A stretch of 64,000 nt of DNA, from contig JAOADJ010000001.1 in the NCBI GenBank assembly GCA_026417375.1, forward strand, positions 1 to 64,000, written 5' to 3'. The notes beneath the pieces are model-generated. The model was given only the letters and a program-made list of their open reading frames with translations. It was not told the origin of the DNA and searched no databases. Positions 43,930 through 52,526 of the stretch are shown one piece after another. A program made the translations under genes and the position numbers. How positions within the stretch are numbered: position 1 is the first letter of the stretch; each line of letters opens with the position of its first letter. This stretch comes from Melioribacteraceae bacterium (GTDB taxonomy: Bacteria > Bacteroidota > Ignavibacteria > Ignavibacteriales > Melioribacteraceae).

Positions 43930-46097
43930 CTATAAAAACAAATATCAAAAAAATTTATTCTCATTTATGCCGTTACTTACAATACTTTTTAGTAGCGGCA
44001 TTTTTGTTTCCTAAAATTCTTTATTCACAAACAGAGGAAATAAATAAACTAGAGTATTTACTGTCAAAAACTATTGGACAAGAAAAAATTAATACTTTGA
44101 ATAAACTTTCTGAATTAACAAGAAGTTTTTCTTTTGAAAAAGCAAACAAATATGCTGAAGAAGCCTTAAAGTTATCTGAACAAGAAAACTATAAATTTGG
44201 AAAAGCTAATGCATATAACAATTTGGGTTTTATTTTATATAGAAAAAATGATGTTGCAAAAGCTGAAAATTTTTATAAATCTGCTCTTAACATTTTTAAA
44301 GAATTAAAATCAGATTACGAAATTGCTAAAACTTTGAATTACCTTGGACTTATCTATTGGCGTAAAAACGACTTTGTTAAAGCATTTAAATTTTATAGAG
44401 AATCTTTAACCATCTCTCAAAAGATCAAACAAAAAGATGTCGAAGCTGAAGCTTTAGATTACATGGGTTTGATTTATTGGAAGTGGAGTCAGTATTCAAA
44501 AGCTTTAGAATATTTTTATAACTCTTATAAATTACAAGACCAGACAAATAATAAATTTGGAATAGGTATTGCCTTAAATAACATTTCATTTATCTATAAT
44601 GAAATGAACCAACCCGATTTGGCTATTTATTATGCAAATAAAATTTTAAACGATGATAAAATAACTGAAAACAAATATATTCTCGGTAGAACTTATAATA
44701 ATCTTGGTGTTAGTTATTTCAAAAAAGAAGAGCTGGATAAAGCAATTTCCTATCAACAAAAATCGCTTGATATTAAAAGAGAATCCGGCGAAAAAGGTGG
44801 AATGGCATTTTCATATAACGACTTAGGAGACGTTTACTTTAAATTAAACGATTTTCAATTAGCTTATGAAAATTATAAACTTGCTTTAGATTTAAGAAGA
44901 GAATTAAACGACAAATATGGAATTGCATCCACTCTTTTAAGTATTGCAAAAGTTGAAATAAAAAGAAATAAACTTGAAGAAGCTGAATTTTTATTAAATG
45001 AAGCAATAGCTAATGCAACCAGTATAAATAATATTAGCTTAGTTACTCAAGTTTATAAAGAACTTTCTAACCTTTATTCCTTAAAAGGAAACAACACAAA
45101 AGCATTTAACTATCTCAAACTTCATTCTGAACTGGTTGATTCCATTTATAACAAACAATCCATTGATAAAATTGCAGAACTAACAGTTATTTACGATTTA
45201 GAATCAAAAGAAAATCAATTAAAAATAAAAACACTTGAAGTTGAAAAAGAACAATCGAAGTACATCTATTTAATTATAATTATAATTCTTGTTATTGTTA
45301 CACTTATTATTCTATTAATTAGAAATAAAAAACTTAGAGACACAACAAAACAATTAAAAATCAAAAATGAAGAAATAGATAAAAAGACTATTGAGTTAGA
45401 ACAAACAATAAAAACACGAGACAAATTTTTCTCAATCATGTCTCACGATTTACGAAGTCCATTTTTTGGTTTAAAATCAATGACCGAAATTTTAAGCGAT
45501 TCAGAAATTGATTTAACAGAAGAAGAAAGAAAAAATTATTTATCAAAATTAAACAAAACAGTTAAAGATGTTTTTGCACTAATAGAAAACTTAATTGAAT
45601 GGTCAAAATTACAAACAAACAGAATTGAACATAACCCTGAAAATTATGACTTATATGATGATATTAATTCAATAGTTACAATGTTATCAATAAATGCTGA
45701 ACACAAAAAAATAAAAATAGAAAACAAAATTAATCCGCCAATAGAAGTTTTTGCCGACCAAAGAATGATTCATTCAGTATTATTAAATTTAATTTCTAAC
45801 GCAATAAAATTCACAAGAGAAAATGGTTTAATTGAAATACTTTCAAATGATAAAGGTAACTTAATCGAAATTTGTGTGAAAGATAATGGAATTGGAATTA
45901 GTGAAGAAATTAAATCAAAATTATTCAGTATAGAAACAAAAACATCTACACGGGGAACAAATCAAGAGAAAGGTTCTGGATTAGGACTTTTACTTTGCAA
46001 AGAATTAGTTGAAAAAAATGGTGGAACTATAACATTCGAATCAAAAGAAAACGAGGGTTCAACTTTCTGTTTCACAATTCCAAAAGCAAAAAATTAA
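43926..46097 (+). CDS. TPR-containing histidine kinase
   Basis: 723 residues. A membrane or signal helix occupies about 15-37, followed by about nine TPR repeats (about 50-390, for example ALDYMGLIYWKWSQYSKALEYF). A second membrane helix (about 440-462, YLIIIIILVIVTLIILLI) and a coiled coil follow. The kinase part has FFSIMSHDLRSPFFGL with the phosphorylated His, LNLISNAIKFTREN, DNGIGISEE and GSGLGLLLCKELVEKNGG. The TPR region is thus periplasmic. No response regulator is adjacent. It is coupled to DUF1015 by a 4-base overlap. Confidence 0.9.
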   Translation: MTIKTNIKKIYSHLCRYLQYFLVAAFLFPKILYSQTEEINKLEYLLSKTIGQEKINTLNKLSELTRSFSFEKANKYAEEALKLSEQENYKFGKANAYNNLGFILYRKNDVAKAENFYKSALNIFKELKSDYEIAKTLNYLGLIYWRKNDFVKAFKFYRESLTISQKIKQKDVEAEALDYMGLIYWKWSQYSKALEYFYNSYKLQDQTNNKFGIGIALNNISFIYNEMNQPDLAIYYANKILNDDKITENKYILGRTYNNLGVSYFKKEELDKAISYQQKSLDIKRESGEKGGMAFSYNDLGDVYFKLNDFQLAYENYKLALDLRRELNDKYGIASTLLSIAKVEIKRNKLEEAEFLLNEAIANATSINNISLVTQVYKELSNLYSLKGNNTKAFNYLKLHSELVDSIYNKQSIDKIAELTVIYDLESKENQLKIKTLEVEKEQSKYIYLIIIIILVIVTLIILLIRNKKLRDTTKQLKIKNEEIDKKTIELEQTIKTRDKFFSIMSHDLRSPFFGLKSMTEILSDSEIDLTEEERKNYLSKLNKTVKDVFALIENLIEWSKLQTNRIEHNPENYDLYDDINSIVTMLSINAEHKKIKIENKINPPIEVFADQRMIHSVLLNLISNAIKFTRENGLIEILSNDKGNLIEICVKDNGIGISEEIKSKLFSIETKTSTRGTNQEKGSGLGLLLCKELVEKNGGTITFESKENEGSTFCFTIPKAKN

Positions 46098-46174
46098 ATA
46101 AGATTTTGCCCCTATAAAATTTTTCAACTAAGTTTCGATTGAGAATTTTAATTCACAATTGGAGAAGATAAAAA

Positions 46175-47260
46175 ATGGAAAAACGCATTTATAATTTTAG
46201 CGCTGGTCCGGCAATTTTACCAGAAGAAGTATTACTCGAAGCTCAAAAAGATCTCTATTCCTACAAAGGAAGTGGAATGAGTGTTATGGAAATGAGTCAC
46301 AGAGGAAAAATTTTTGACGGAATTATCAAACAAGCTGATGCTGACTTAAGAAAACTTCTTGATATTAATGACAACTATTCGATTTTATTTCTACAAGGTG
46401 GAGCAACATTACAATTTTCAATGGTTCCTCTAAATTTAATGCCACCCAAAAACAAAGCTGATTATATTATTACCGGCTCATGGGCAAAAAAAGCAATGAA
46501 AGAAGCTAAAAGAGTTGGAATAGTTAATATTGCTGCATCAACAGAAAATGAAAACTTTGTACGTATTCCTAAGCAAGAAGAATTAAAACTTGATCAGGAT
46601 GCATCGTATGTTCACTTCACCTCAAACAACACAATCTATGGAACACAATGGAAAAGTGAACCGGAAGTAAGTAATGTTCCTTTGGTTTGTGATGCTTCAT
46701 CAGATTTTCTACACAAAAAAATTGATATAAATAAATATTCTTTAATCTACGCAGGCGCTCAGAAAAATATCGGTCCTTCCGGTGTAACAGTAGTTATTAT
46801 TAGAAAAGATTTACTTGAAAGAAGTCAGGATTCACTTCATACTTATTTAAATTATAAAATTCATGTTGAAAATGATTCAATGTATAATACACCAACAACA
46901 TTTGGAATTTACATAGCAGGATTAGTTTTCAAGTGGCTATTAAATATGGGTGGATTAGATGAGATGTATAAACGTAATCTTGAAAAAGCTAATATTTTAT
47001 ACGAAGCTATTGATGCAAGCAATGGATTTTATAAAGGAACAACAGAAAAAGATTCCCGCTCATTAATGAATGTTACCTTCAGATTACCAAATGAAGAATT
47101 AGAGAAAAAGTTTCTTGATGAAGCAAAGAAAAAAGATTTTGAAGGATTGAAAGGACATCGTTCTGTTGGTGGAATAAGAGCATCAATTTACAATGCTTTT
47201 CCAAAAGCTGGTGTTGAAGCTTTAGTTCAATTTATGGAAGATTTCCAAAAAAATAATTAA
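46175..47260 (+). CDS. serC: Phosphoserine aminotransferase
   Basis: PLP enzyme of serine synthesis (3-phosphohydroxypyruvate to phosphoserine). 361 residues, starting with the family motif YNFSAGPAILPEEVL. MSHRGKIF, LFLQGGATLQFSM (phosphate binding) and the PLP Lys in YAGAQKNIGPSGVTVVI are all present, with GHRSVGGIRASIYNAF near the end. It is preceded by a GGAGAAG ribosome binding site and followed by a hairpin. Confidence 0.97.
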   Translation: MEKRIYNFSAGPAILPEEVLLEAQKDLYSYKGSGMSVMEMSHRGKIFDGIIKQADADLRKLLDINDNYSILFLQGGATLQFSMVPLNLMPPKNKADYIITGSWAKKAMKEAKRVGIVNIAASTENENFVRIPKQEELKLDQDASYVHFTSNNTIYGTQWKSEPEVSNVPLVCDASSDFLHKKIDINKYSLIYAGAQKNIGPSGVTVVIIRKDLLERSQDSLHTYLNYKIHVENDSMYNTPTTFGIYIAGLVFKWLLNMGGLDEMYKRNLEKANILYEAIDASNGFYKGTTEKDSRSLMNVTFRLPNEELEKKFLDEAKKKDFEGLKGHRSVGGIRASIYNAFPKAGVEALVQFMEDFQKNN

Positions 47261-47272
47261 TCATTTTAATTA

Positions 47273-47307
47273 TTAGGGCTGGCTTTCTAATTTCTAGTCA
47301 GCCCTAA
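47273..47307. terminator. Hairpin between serC and the lectin-like gene
   Basis: Arms TTAGGGCTG and CAGCCCTAA form a strong stem in the convergent space. The following T run is weak on both strands, but its position fits a shared terminator. Confidence 0.65.
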
Positions 47308-47325
47308 ATTATTTATCAAAACTTA

Positions 47326-47682
47326 TTACTCACCAATTGCCATCCACATTCCACCTATCATATAAATTTTTGAACCACCCCAGGTTTTTATTTCCATACT
47401 AAAACCAGCTTTGTGAACTGATAAAAGTTTTACACTATAGCGAGTATTAATTCCTTTTTCACCATCAAACTTTGTAACACTTAACATTACCTCCGGTTTA
47501 TTTTTATATTGTTTAGGAAAAGTAATATTTAATTGTAAAGTTCTTTCCTGATCACTCCCACTATCAAGCATGTAATTTGAAACTTTTGTTTTCTCAACAC
47601 TAAACTCACCGGTTTGAACAAAACTTTGTCCGTTAAGGTTAACAAACAAACTTATAAAAAGAATAAAAAATAAATTTCTCAT
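47326..47682 (-). CDS. Secreted H-type lectin-like protein
   Basis: 118 residues with a signal peptide (about 1-18, ending NLNGQ). The rest resembles the H-type lectin (Helix pomatia agglutinin-like) beta sandwich: LNITFPKQYKNKPEVMLSV, then NTRYSVKLLSVHKAGFSMEI and KTWGGSKIYMIGGMWMA. Such domains bind N-acetylgalactosamine-type sugars in snails and Dictyostelium and occur as single-domain proteins or as parts of larger ones in bacteria. Sugar binding here is inference. It is divergent from a 57-residue membrane protein gene. Confidence 0.75.
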   Translation of the reverse strand: MRNLFFILFISLFVNLNGQSFVQTGEFSVEKTKVSNYMLDSGSDQERTLQLNITFPKQYKNKPEVMLSVTKFDGEKGINTRYSVKLLSVHKAGFSMEIKTWGGSKIYMIGGMWMAIGE

Positions 47683-47791
47683 TTACTCCTCCCTTTTCAT
47701 TATTATTATGTTTAAACTCAACTTACAAAATCATTTTATTAAATAAAACATTTTTTATTATAATGCAGTCTAAAGCAAAAAGGAAACAAAT

Positions 47792-47965
47792 ATGAATTTA
47801 TATACCATCGTTTTTATACTTGTAACAGTATTAGTCATTTTAGGGCTTGCTTTATTTGGTATTTTAATTTCTAAACTTGATAAATGGATAGACAAAAAAG
47901 AAAGATTAGGAAGAGAAAGTATTTATAAGAAAACTGCCAAAAAGGATGAGGAAAAAATGGAATAA
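47792..47965 (+). CDS. 57-residue membrane protein
   Basis: An open frame with AGGA 8 bases before its ATG. It has one hydrophobic helix (about residues 5-26, VFILVTVLVILGLALFG) and a highly charged C-terminal tail (KLDKWIDKKERLG, ending KKDEEKME). This shape (short outside, helix, basic tail) is typical of small regulatory or subunit-type membrane proteins. It lies about 46 bases upstream of the ATP-cone kinase gene. I do not recognise it. Confidence 0.6.
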   Translation: MNLYTIVFILVTVLVILGLALFGILISKLDKWIDKKERLGRESIYKKTAKKDEEKME

Positions 47966-48011
47966 AGAAAATAAAAGGAATAATTTTGCATAAAAAAAAC
48001 AGGTGATCTTG

Positions 48012-49355
48012 ATGAGCAAATTTAAATATGTAATTAAAAGAAGCGGTGCAATTGTACCATTTAATCCGGATAGAATTTCAAATGTAATTTATCGTGCAGC
48101 TGTATCTGTTGGAGGCAGAGATAAAGAAAGAGCAAATGAATTAGCAAAATATGTAATAGCAATGATGGAAGAAAAATTTGAAGAAGGATATAAACCGCAT
48201 GTAGAAGAAATTCAGGATATCGTTGAAAAAGTTTTAATAGAACATGGACATGCAAAAGTTGCAAAAGAATTTATACTTTACCGCGAAGAAGCCGCAAGAA
48301 GAAGAAGAGAAAATAGTAAACACTTTTCAAAACCGAATGAATTAATTCCATGGAAAAAAGTTTGGCGTTCACTTGACTGGGCAGTTTCTCATGATCTTCA
48401 CACAGTTGAATCAATAAATGAAAGAATACGAAGAGGTGAGTTTCCACAAATTGTTCACGAATGTGAATCATTTTACGAAACACAACTCGATACAGCAGCT
48501 GAATTAATTAAAGAACGCGCCAATGAACTTAAAATGGTTATGGTTAGCGGCCCATCTTCTTCAGGAAAGACAACAACAACAATGAAACTTGAACAACGTT
48601 TAAATAAAATGGGAATGAAGTTCGTTGCTTTAGTTGTTGATAATTATTTCTTCGATCTTGAACTTCACCCGAAAGATGAATTTGGAGATTACGATTTTGA
48701 AACCCCTCAGGCACTCGATTTAGAATTAATTAATGAACATTTAAAAAAGCTTGCTGCCGGCGAAGAAGTAATGATTCCTTATTATGACTTTAAACAAGGA
48801 AAAAGATTCGACAACAGAACACCATTGCAATTACACGAAAATGAAGTTTTATTAATTGATAGTCTTCATGGTCTTTATCCCGAGTTCAGTAAAGAAATTC
48901 CGGCATCACAAAAATTTAAATTATATCTCGAACCACTTTTACAAATGAAAATGCCTGATGGAAATTACATTCGTTGGACTGATTTAAGATTAATAAGAAG
49001 AATGCTTCGCGATTCAGTTCACCGTGCCTATAACCCGGAACAAACATTATTACATTGGCATTATGTTCGTTCGTCAGAAAAAAGAACAATTCTACCATAC
49101 AGTAACACTGCAGATTATATTGTAAATACATCAATGTCTTTCGAAGTTCCTATTTATCGCCCAAAATTATTAGAATCATTTAAAGAATGGGAAAAGAAAT
49201 ATAATGGCGATCCACTTCGTGAAGATGCTTATGAAAGAGCAGCACGTGTCAGAAAAATGCTTGATGCAATTGAACCAATAGAAGATGATTCGCCAATTCC
49301 CGGCGATTCTGTATTACGTGAATTTATTGGCGGAAGTACTTTAAAATATCACTAA
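48012..49355 (+). CDS. ATP-cone plus uridine-kinase-like NTPase
   Basis: 447 residues from the ATG at 48012, placed 5 bases after an AGGTGA ribosome binding site; a GTG at 48003 lies in frame but inside that site. Residues about 1-95 form an ATP-cone (YVIKRSGAIVPFNPDRISNVIYRA), the nucleotide-sensing module of ribonucleotide reductases and NrdR. From about 165 a P-loop kinase of the uridine kinase/phosphoribulokinase type follows (VSGPSSSGKTTTT at about 177-189, LVVDNYFFD, DFETPQALDLELINEHL). It probably phosphorylates a nucleoside or related substrate, with the ATP-cone as an allosteric sensor. The substrate is not known. Confidence 0.88.
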   Translation: MSKFKYVIKRSGAIVPFNPDRISNVIYRAAVSVGGRDKERANELAKYVIAMMEEKFEEGYKPHVEEIQDIVEKVLIEHGHAKVAKEFILYREEAARRRRENSKHFSKPNELIPWKKVWRSLDWAVSHDLHTVESINERIRRGEFPQIVHECESFYETQLDTAAELIKERANELKMVMVSGPSSSGKTTTTMKLEQRLNKMGMKFVALVVDNYFFDLELHPKDEFGDYDFETPQALDLELINEHLKKLAAGEEVMIPYYDFKQGKRFDNRTPLQLHENEVLLIDSLHGLYPEFSKEIPASQKFKLYLEPLLQMKMPDGNYIRWTDLRLIRRMLRDSVHRAYNPEQTLLHWHYVRSSEKRTILPYSNTADYIVNTSMSFEVPIYRPKLLESFKEWEKKYNGDPLREDAYERAARVRKMLDAIEPIEDDSPIPGDSVLREFIGGSTLKYH

Positions 49356-49373
49356 AATTTTTTAGGTGTTAAA

Positions 49374-49811
49374 ATGGATGAATTTATGAAAGCCGCAATT
49401 GAAGAGGCGGAAAAAGGATTATTGGAAGGAGGAATTCCAATTGGTTCTGTTATTGTTCATAAGGGAAAAATTATCGGGCGTGGTCATAATCGAAGAGTAC
49501 AAAAAGGAAGTGTAATTTTACACGGCGAAATGGATGCTCTTGAAAATGCAGGCAGGCAACCAGCTTCAGTTTATCGGGAATCTGTTTTATATACTACTCT
49601 TTCTCCTTGCCCAATGTGTAGCGGTGCTATTTTACTTTATGGAATACCAAAGGTTATTATTGGTGAAAATAAAACATTTATGGGGGATGAAGTTCATTTA
49701 AAATCTTACGGGGTTAATTTAGAAGTTCTTCAGGATGAAACATGTATTAACTTAATGACAAATTTTATTGAAAAAAATCCTACTCTTTGGAATGAAGATA
49801 TTGGTGTTTGA
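49374..49811 (+). CDS. Cytosine deaminase, fungal (FCY1) type
   Basis: 145 residues of the zinc-dependent cytidine-deaminase fold. The zinc site is His50-x-Glu52 (LHGEMDALENAG) and Cys79-x-x-Cys82 (SPCPMCSGA). The C-terminus NFIEKNPTLWNEDIG and the segment ILLYGIPKVIIGEN closely match the yeast enzyme that makes uracil from cytosine, rather than the larger metal-amidohydrolase CodA of E. coli. Its start is 18 bases after the uridine-kinase-like gene, fitting pyrimidine salvage. A strong terminator follows. Confidence 0.9.
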   Translation: MDEFMKAAIEEAEKGLLEGGIPIGSVIVHKGKIIGRGHNRRVQKGSVILHGEMDALENAGRQPASVYRESVLYTTLSPCPMCSGAILLYGIPKVIIGENKTFMGDEVHLKSYGVNLEVLQDETCINLMTNFIEKNPTLWNEDIGV

Positions 49812-49831
49812 ATTATTATAAAATTACAATT

Positions 49832-49867
49832 AAGAGTAAGATAAATTTTTATCTTACTCTTGTTTTT
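49832..49867 (+). terminator. Terminator of the pyrimidine-salvage pair
   Basis: Arms AAGAGTAAGATAA and TTATCTTACTCTT form a long stem, followed by TGTTTTTG. It lies about 20 bases after the deaminase stop. Confidence 0.85.
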
Positions 49868-49917
49868 GCTTTAAAATTAATTTCCTTCTAATCCTTTCAA
49901 TAAAAGGAAAAACTAAA

Positions 49918-52242
49918 ATGAAAAATTTTTTCATTCTTATTTTAATTTTAACATCTACAATCTTTTCTCAAAAAAAAACACCTTATGATTATGTGAATCC
50001 ATTTATTGGGACAGATAAAATGGGACATACTTTTCCTGGTGCTGTTGTTCCATTTGGTTTAGTACAATTAAGTCCCGATACAGATACAATTCAATATAGT
50101 TACGGAAAGGGTTATAACCCTGAGGTTTATAAATATTGTTCGGGTTATCAATATAGCGATAATACAATAGTCGGATTTTCACATACACATTTTAATGGCA
50201 CGGGGCATTCTGATCTTGGTGATATTTTATTAATGCCAACAATTGGTAATATTAAATTAAATCCCGGTACAAAAGAAAATCCTGATAGTGGTTACCGTTC
50301 AAGATTCAAACATGAAAATGAAACTGCAAAACCCGGTTATTATTCAGTTTATTTAGATGATTATAATATTAAAGTTGAACTGACTGCAACAGAAAGAGTT
50401 GGATTTCATAAATATATTTTTCCAAAAACAAAAGATGCACACATAATTCTTGATTTAACTTCAGGCATTTATAACTATGATGGAAAAGTAATTTGGAGTT
50501 TTATTCGTGTTGAAAATAAAACATTAATTACCGGTTATAGGCAAACAAATGGTTGGGCAAGAACAAGATACATTTATTTTGCAATTGAATTTTCACAACC
50601 AGTTGAATCTTATCAATTAAAAAATGAAGAACAATTTATCTATAATGGTTTTTGGAGAAAGTTTAATCAAAATGAAAATTTTCCTGAAAGAGCGGGACAT
50701 AAAATTAAAAGTGTTTTTAATTTTAATACAGAAGCAAAAAATGAAGTTCTTGTAAAAGTTGCTTTAAGTGGTGTAAGCATAAAAAATGCAATTGAAAATT
50801 TAAATGTTGAAATACCTCACTGGAATTTTGATAAAATTGTTAATCAGGCAAAAGAAAAATGGAACAATGAATTATCAAAAATTATAATTGAAACTTCAGA
50901 GGAAAGAAAAATAAATTTTTATACTTCAATGTATCATGCTTTTATCAATCCAAATATTTTTTCAGATGTCAATGGAGAATATCGTGGCTTAGATCAAAAC
51001 ATTTATAAATCTAAAGATTTTGTTAACTACACAACCTTTTCATTGTGGGATACATATCGCGCCTTACATCCTCTTTATACTTTAATTCAAAAGAAAAGAA
51101 CAAGTGATATAATAAATTCCATGCTGGCACATTATGAACAAAGTGTTCATAAAATTTTACCGGTTTGGTCTCATTGGGCAAATGAAAATTGGTGTATGAT
51201 TGGTTATCATGCTGTTCCTGTTATAGCTGATGCAATTATGAAAAACATTAAAGGTTTTGATTATCAAAAAGCATTTAATGCCTGCCTTGCTAGTTCAAAT
51301 TATGATTTATATGATGGAATTGGTTATTACAAAAAATTTGGTTATGTACCGGAAGATTTAAATTCCAACTCAGCTTCTAAAACTTTAGAATATTCATACG
51401 ATGACTGGACAATTTATTCTATTGCAAAAAAATTAAGAAAGAAAAATGAAGAGAAGGAATATTTGAAGAGAGCGATGAATTTCAAAAATATTTTCGATAA
51501 AGAGACAGGATTTATGCGAGCAAGAAATTCAAATGGTGAATTTAAATCTCCATTCGATCCACTTAGTGTTGCTAATCAAGGATTTATAGAAGGTAACGCA
51601 TGGAATTATTCGTTATACGTTCCTCATGATATTAAAGGATTTACAAAATTAATTGGTGGAAATGAAAAACTTATTTCATGGCTTGATTCACTTTTTACTT
51701 TTGAACTTCCGGAAAAATATCATGAAGAAAGTGAGGATGTAACAAAACATGGTATAATTGGAAATTATGTACATGGGAATGAACCTTCGCATCATGTTGC
51801 ATACATGTATAATTTTGCTGGCGTTCCATGGAAAACACAAGAAAGAATTCATCAGATTGTAAAAGAAATGTATAAACCCAAACCCGATGGACTTTGCGGA
51901 AATGATGATTGTGGTCAAATGTCTGCCTGGTATATTTTTTCTTTACTTGGTTTTTACCCCGTTGCACCAGCAAGTAATCAATATGTAATTGGTAGTCCTT
52001 GTGTAAATTCAGCTACAATAAATTTTGAAAATGGTAGTAAACTAAAAATAATTGTTAAAAATTATTCTGAGGAAAATATTTATATCAATGAAGTTTATTT
52101 AAATGGGGAAAAAATAAACCGAAGTTTTTTCACACATGATGAAATTATTAAAGGTGGAACAATAAAATTTGTAATGCAAAATAAACCAAATATAAATTGG
52201 TGTAACAATGAAACTTCATTTCCATATTCTTTAACTAAATAG
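49918..52242 (+). CDS. Secreted GH92 alpha-mannosidase
   Basis: 774 residues with a signal peptide (about 1-18, ending TIFSQ). GH92 signatures run throughout: YVNPFIGTDKMGHTFPGAVVPFG near the start, FSHTHFNGTGHSDLGDI, SLWDTYRALHPLYTLI, GNEPSHHVAYMYNFAGVPWKTQ, and the final GNDDCGQMSAWYIFSLLGFYPVAP. The enzymes are calcium-dependent exo-alpha-mannosidases that trim N-glycan-type or other mannosides. The type of linkage (1,2, 1,3 or 1,6) cannot be told. A small lipoprotein gene follows 8 bases later. Confidence 0.95.
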   Translation: MKNFFILILILTSTIFSQKKTPYDYVNPFIGTDKMGHTFPGAVVPFGLVQLSPDTDTIQYSYGKGYNPEVYKYCSGYQYSDNTIVGFSHTHFNGTGHSDLGDILLMPTIGNIKLNPGTKENPDSGYRSRFKHENETAKPGYYSVYLDDYNIKVELTATERVGFHKYIFPKTKDAHIILDLTSGIYNYDGKVIWSFIRVENKTLITGYRQTNGWARTRYIYFAIEFSQPVESYQLKNEEQFIYNGFWRKFNQNENFPERAGHKIKSVFNFNTEAKNEVLVKVALSGVSIKNAIENLNVEIPHWNFDKIVNQAKEKWNNELSKIIIETSEERKINFYTSMYHAFINPNIFSDVNGEYRGLDQNIYKSKDFVNYTTFSLWDTYRALHPLYTLIQKKRTSDIINSMLAHYEQSVHKILPVWSHWANENWCMIGYHAVPVIADAIMKNIKGFDYQKAFNACLASSNYDLYDGIGYYKKFGYVPEDLNSNSASKTLEYSYDDWTIYSIAKKLRKKNEEKEYLKRAMNFKNIFDKETGFMRARNSNGEFKSPFDPLSVANQGFIEGNAWNYSLYVPHDIKGFTKLIGGNEKLISWLDSLFTFELPEKYHEESEDVTKHGIIGNYVHGNEPSHHVAYMYNFAGVPWKTQERIHQIVKEMYKPKPDGLCGNDDCGQMSAWYIFSLLGFYPVAPASNQYVIGSPCVNSATINFENGSKLKIIVKNYSEENIYINEVYLNGEKINRSFFTHDEIIKGGTIKFVMQNKPNINWCNNETSFPYSLTK

Positions 52243-52250
52243 AGTTAACA

Positions 52251-52520
52251 ATGAAAAAATATTTTTTATTTATTGTAATAGTTTTAGTAATTACTTCATG
52301 TATGCCCGGAACATATACTTCAAAAAATCCGGCAGGTTTATTAACAGGAATTTGGCATGGATGGATTGCACCAATTTCTTTAATACTTGGATTTTTTAAT
52401 AACAACATTAGAATTTATGAAATTAACAATACCGGCTGGTGGTATGATTTCGGTTTTTATATTGCAATGATTGGCGGATTTGGTAGTTTTTCGCTTTTTA
52501 GAAAAAAGAAAAAAGATTAA
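52251..52520 (+). CDS. Small lipoprotein-like membrane protein
   Basis: 89 residues. The N-terminal helix ends in a lipobox (ITSC), and the chain continues with KNPAGLLTGIWHGWIAPISLILGFF (helix), NTGWWYDFGFYIAMIGGFGSFSLF (helix) and a Lys-rich end. I do not recognise a named family. It lies 8 bases after the GH92 gene, so the two are probably co-transcribed. It is convergent with alr, only 6 bases apart. Confidence 0.75.
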   Translation: MKKYFLFIVIVLVITSCMPGTYTSKNPAGLLTGIWHGWIAPISLILGFFNNNIRIYEINNTGWWYDFGFYIAMIGGFGSFSLFRKKKKD

Positions 52521-52526
52521 TCTATA

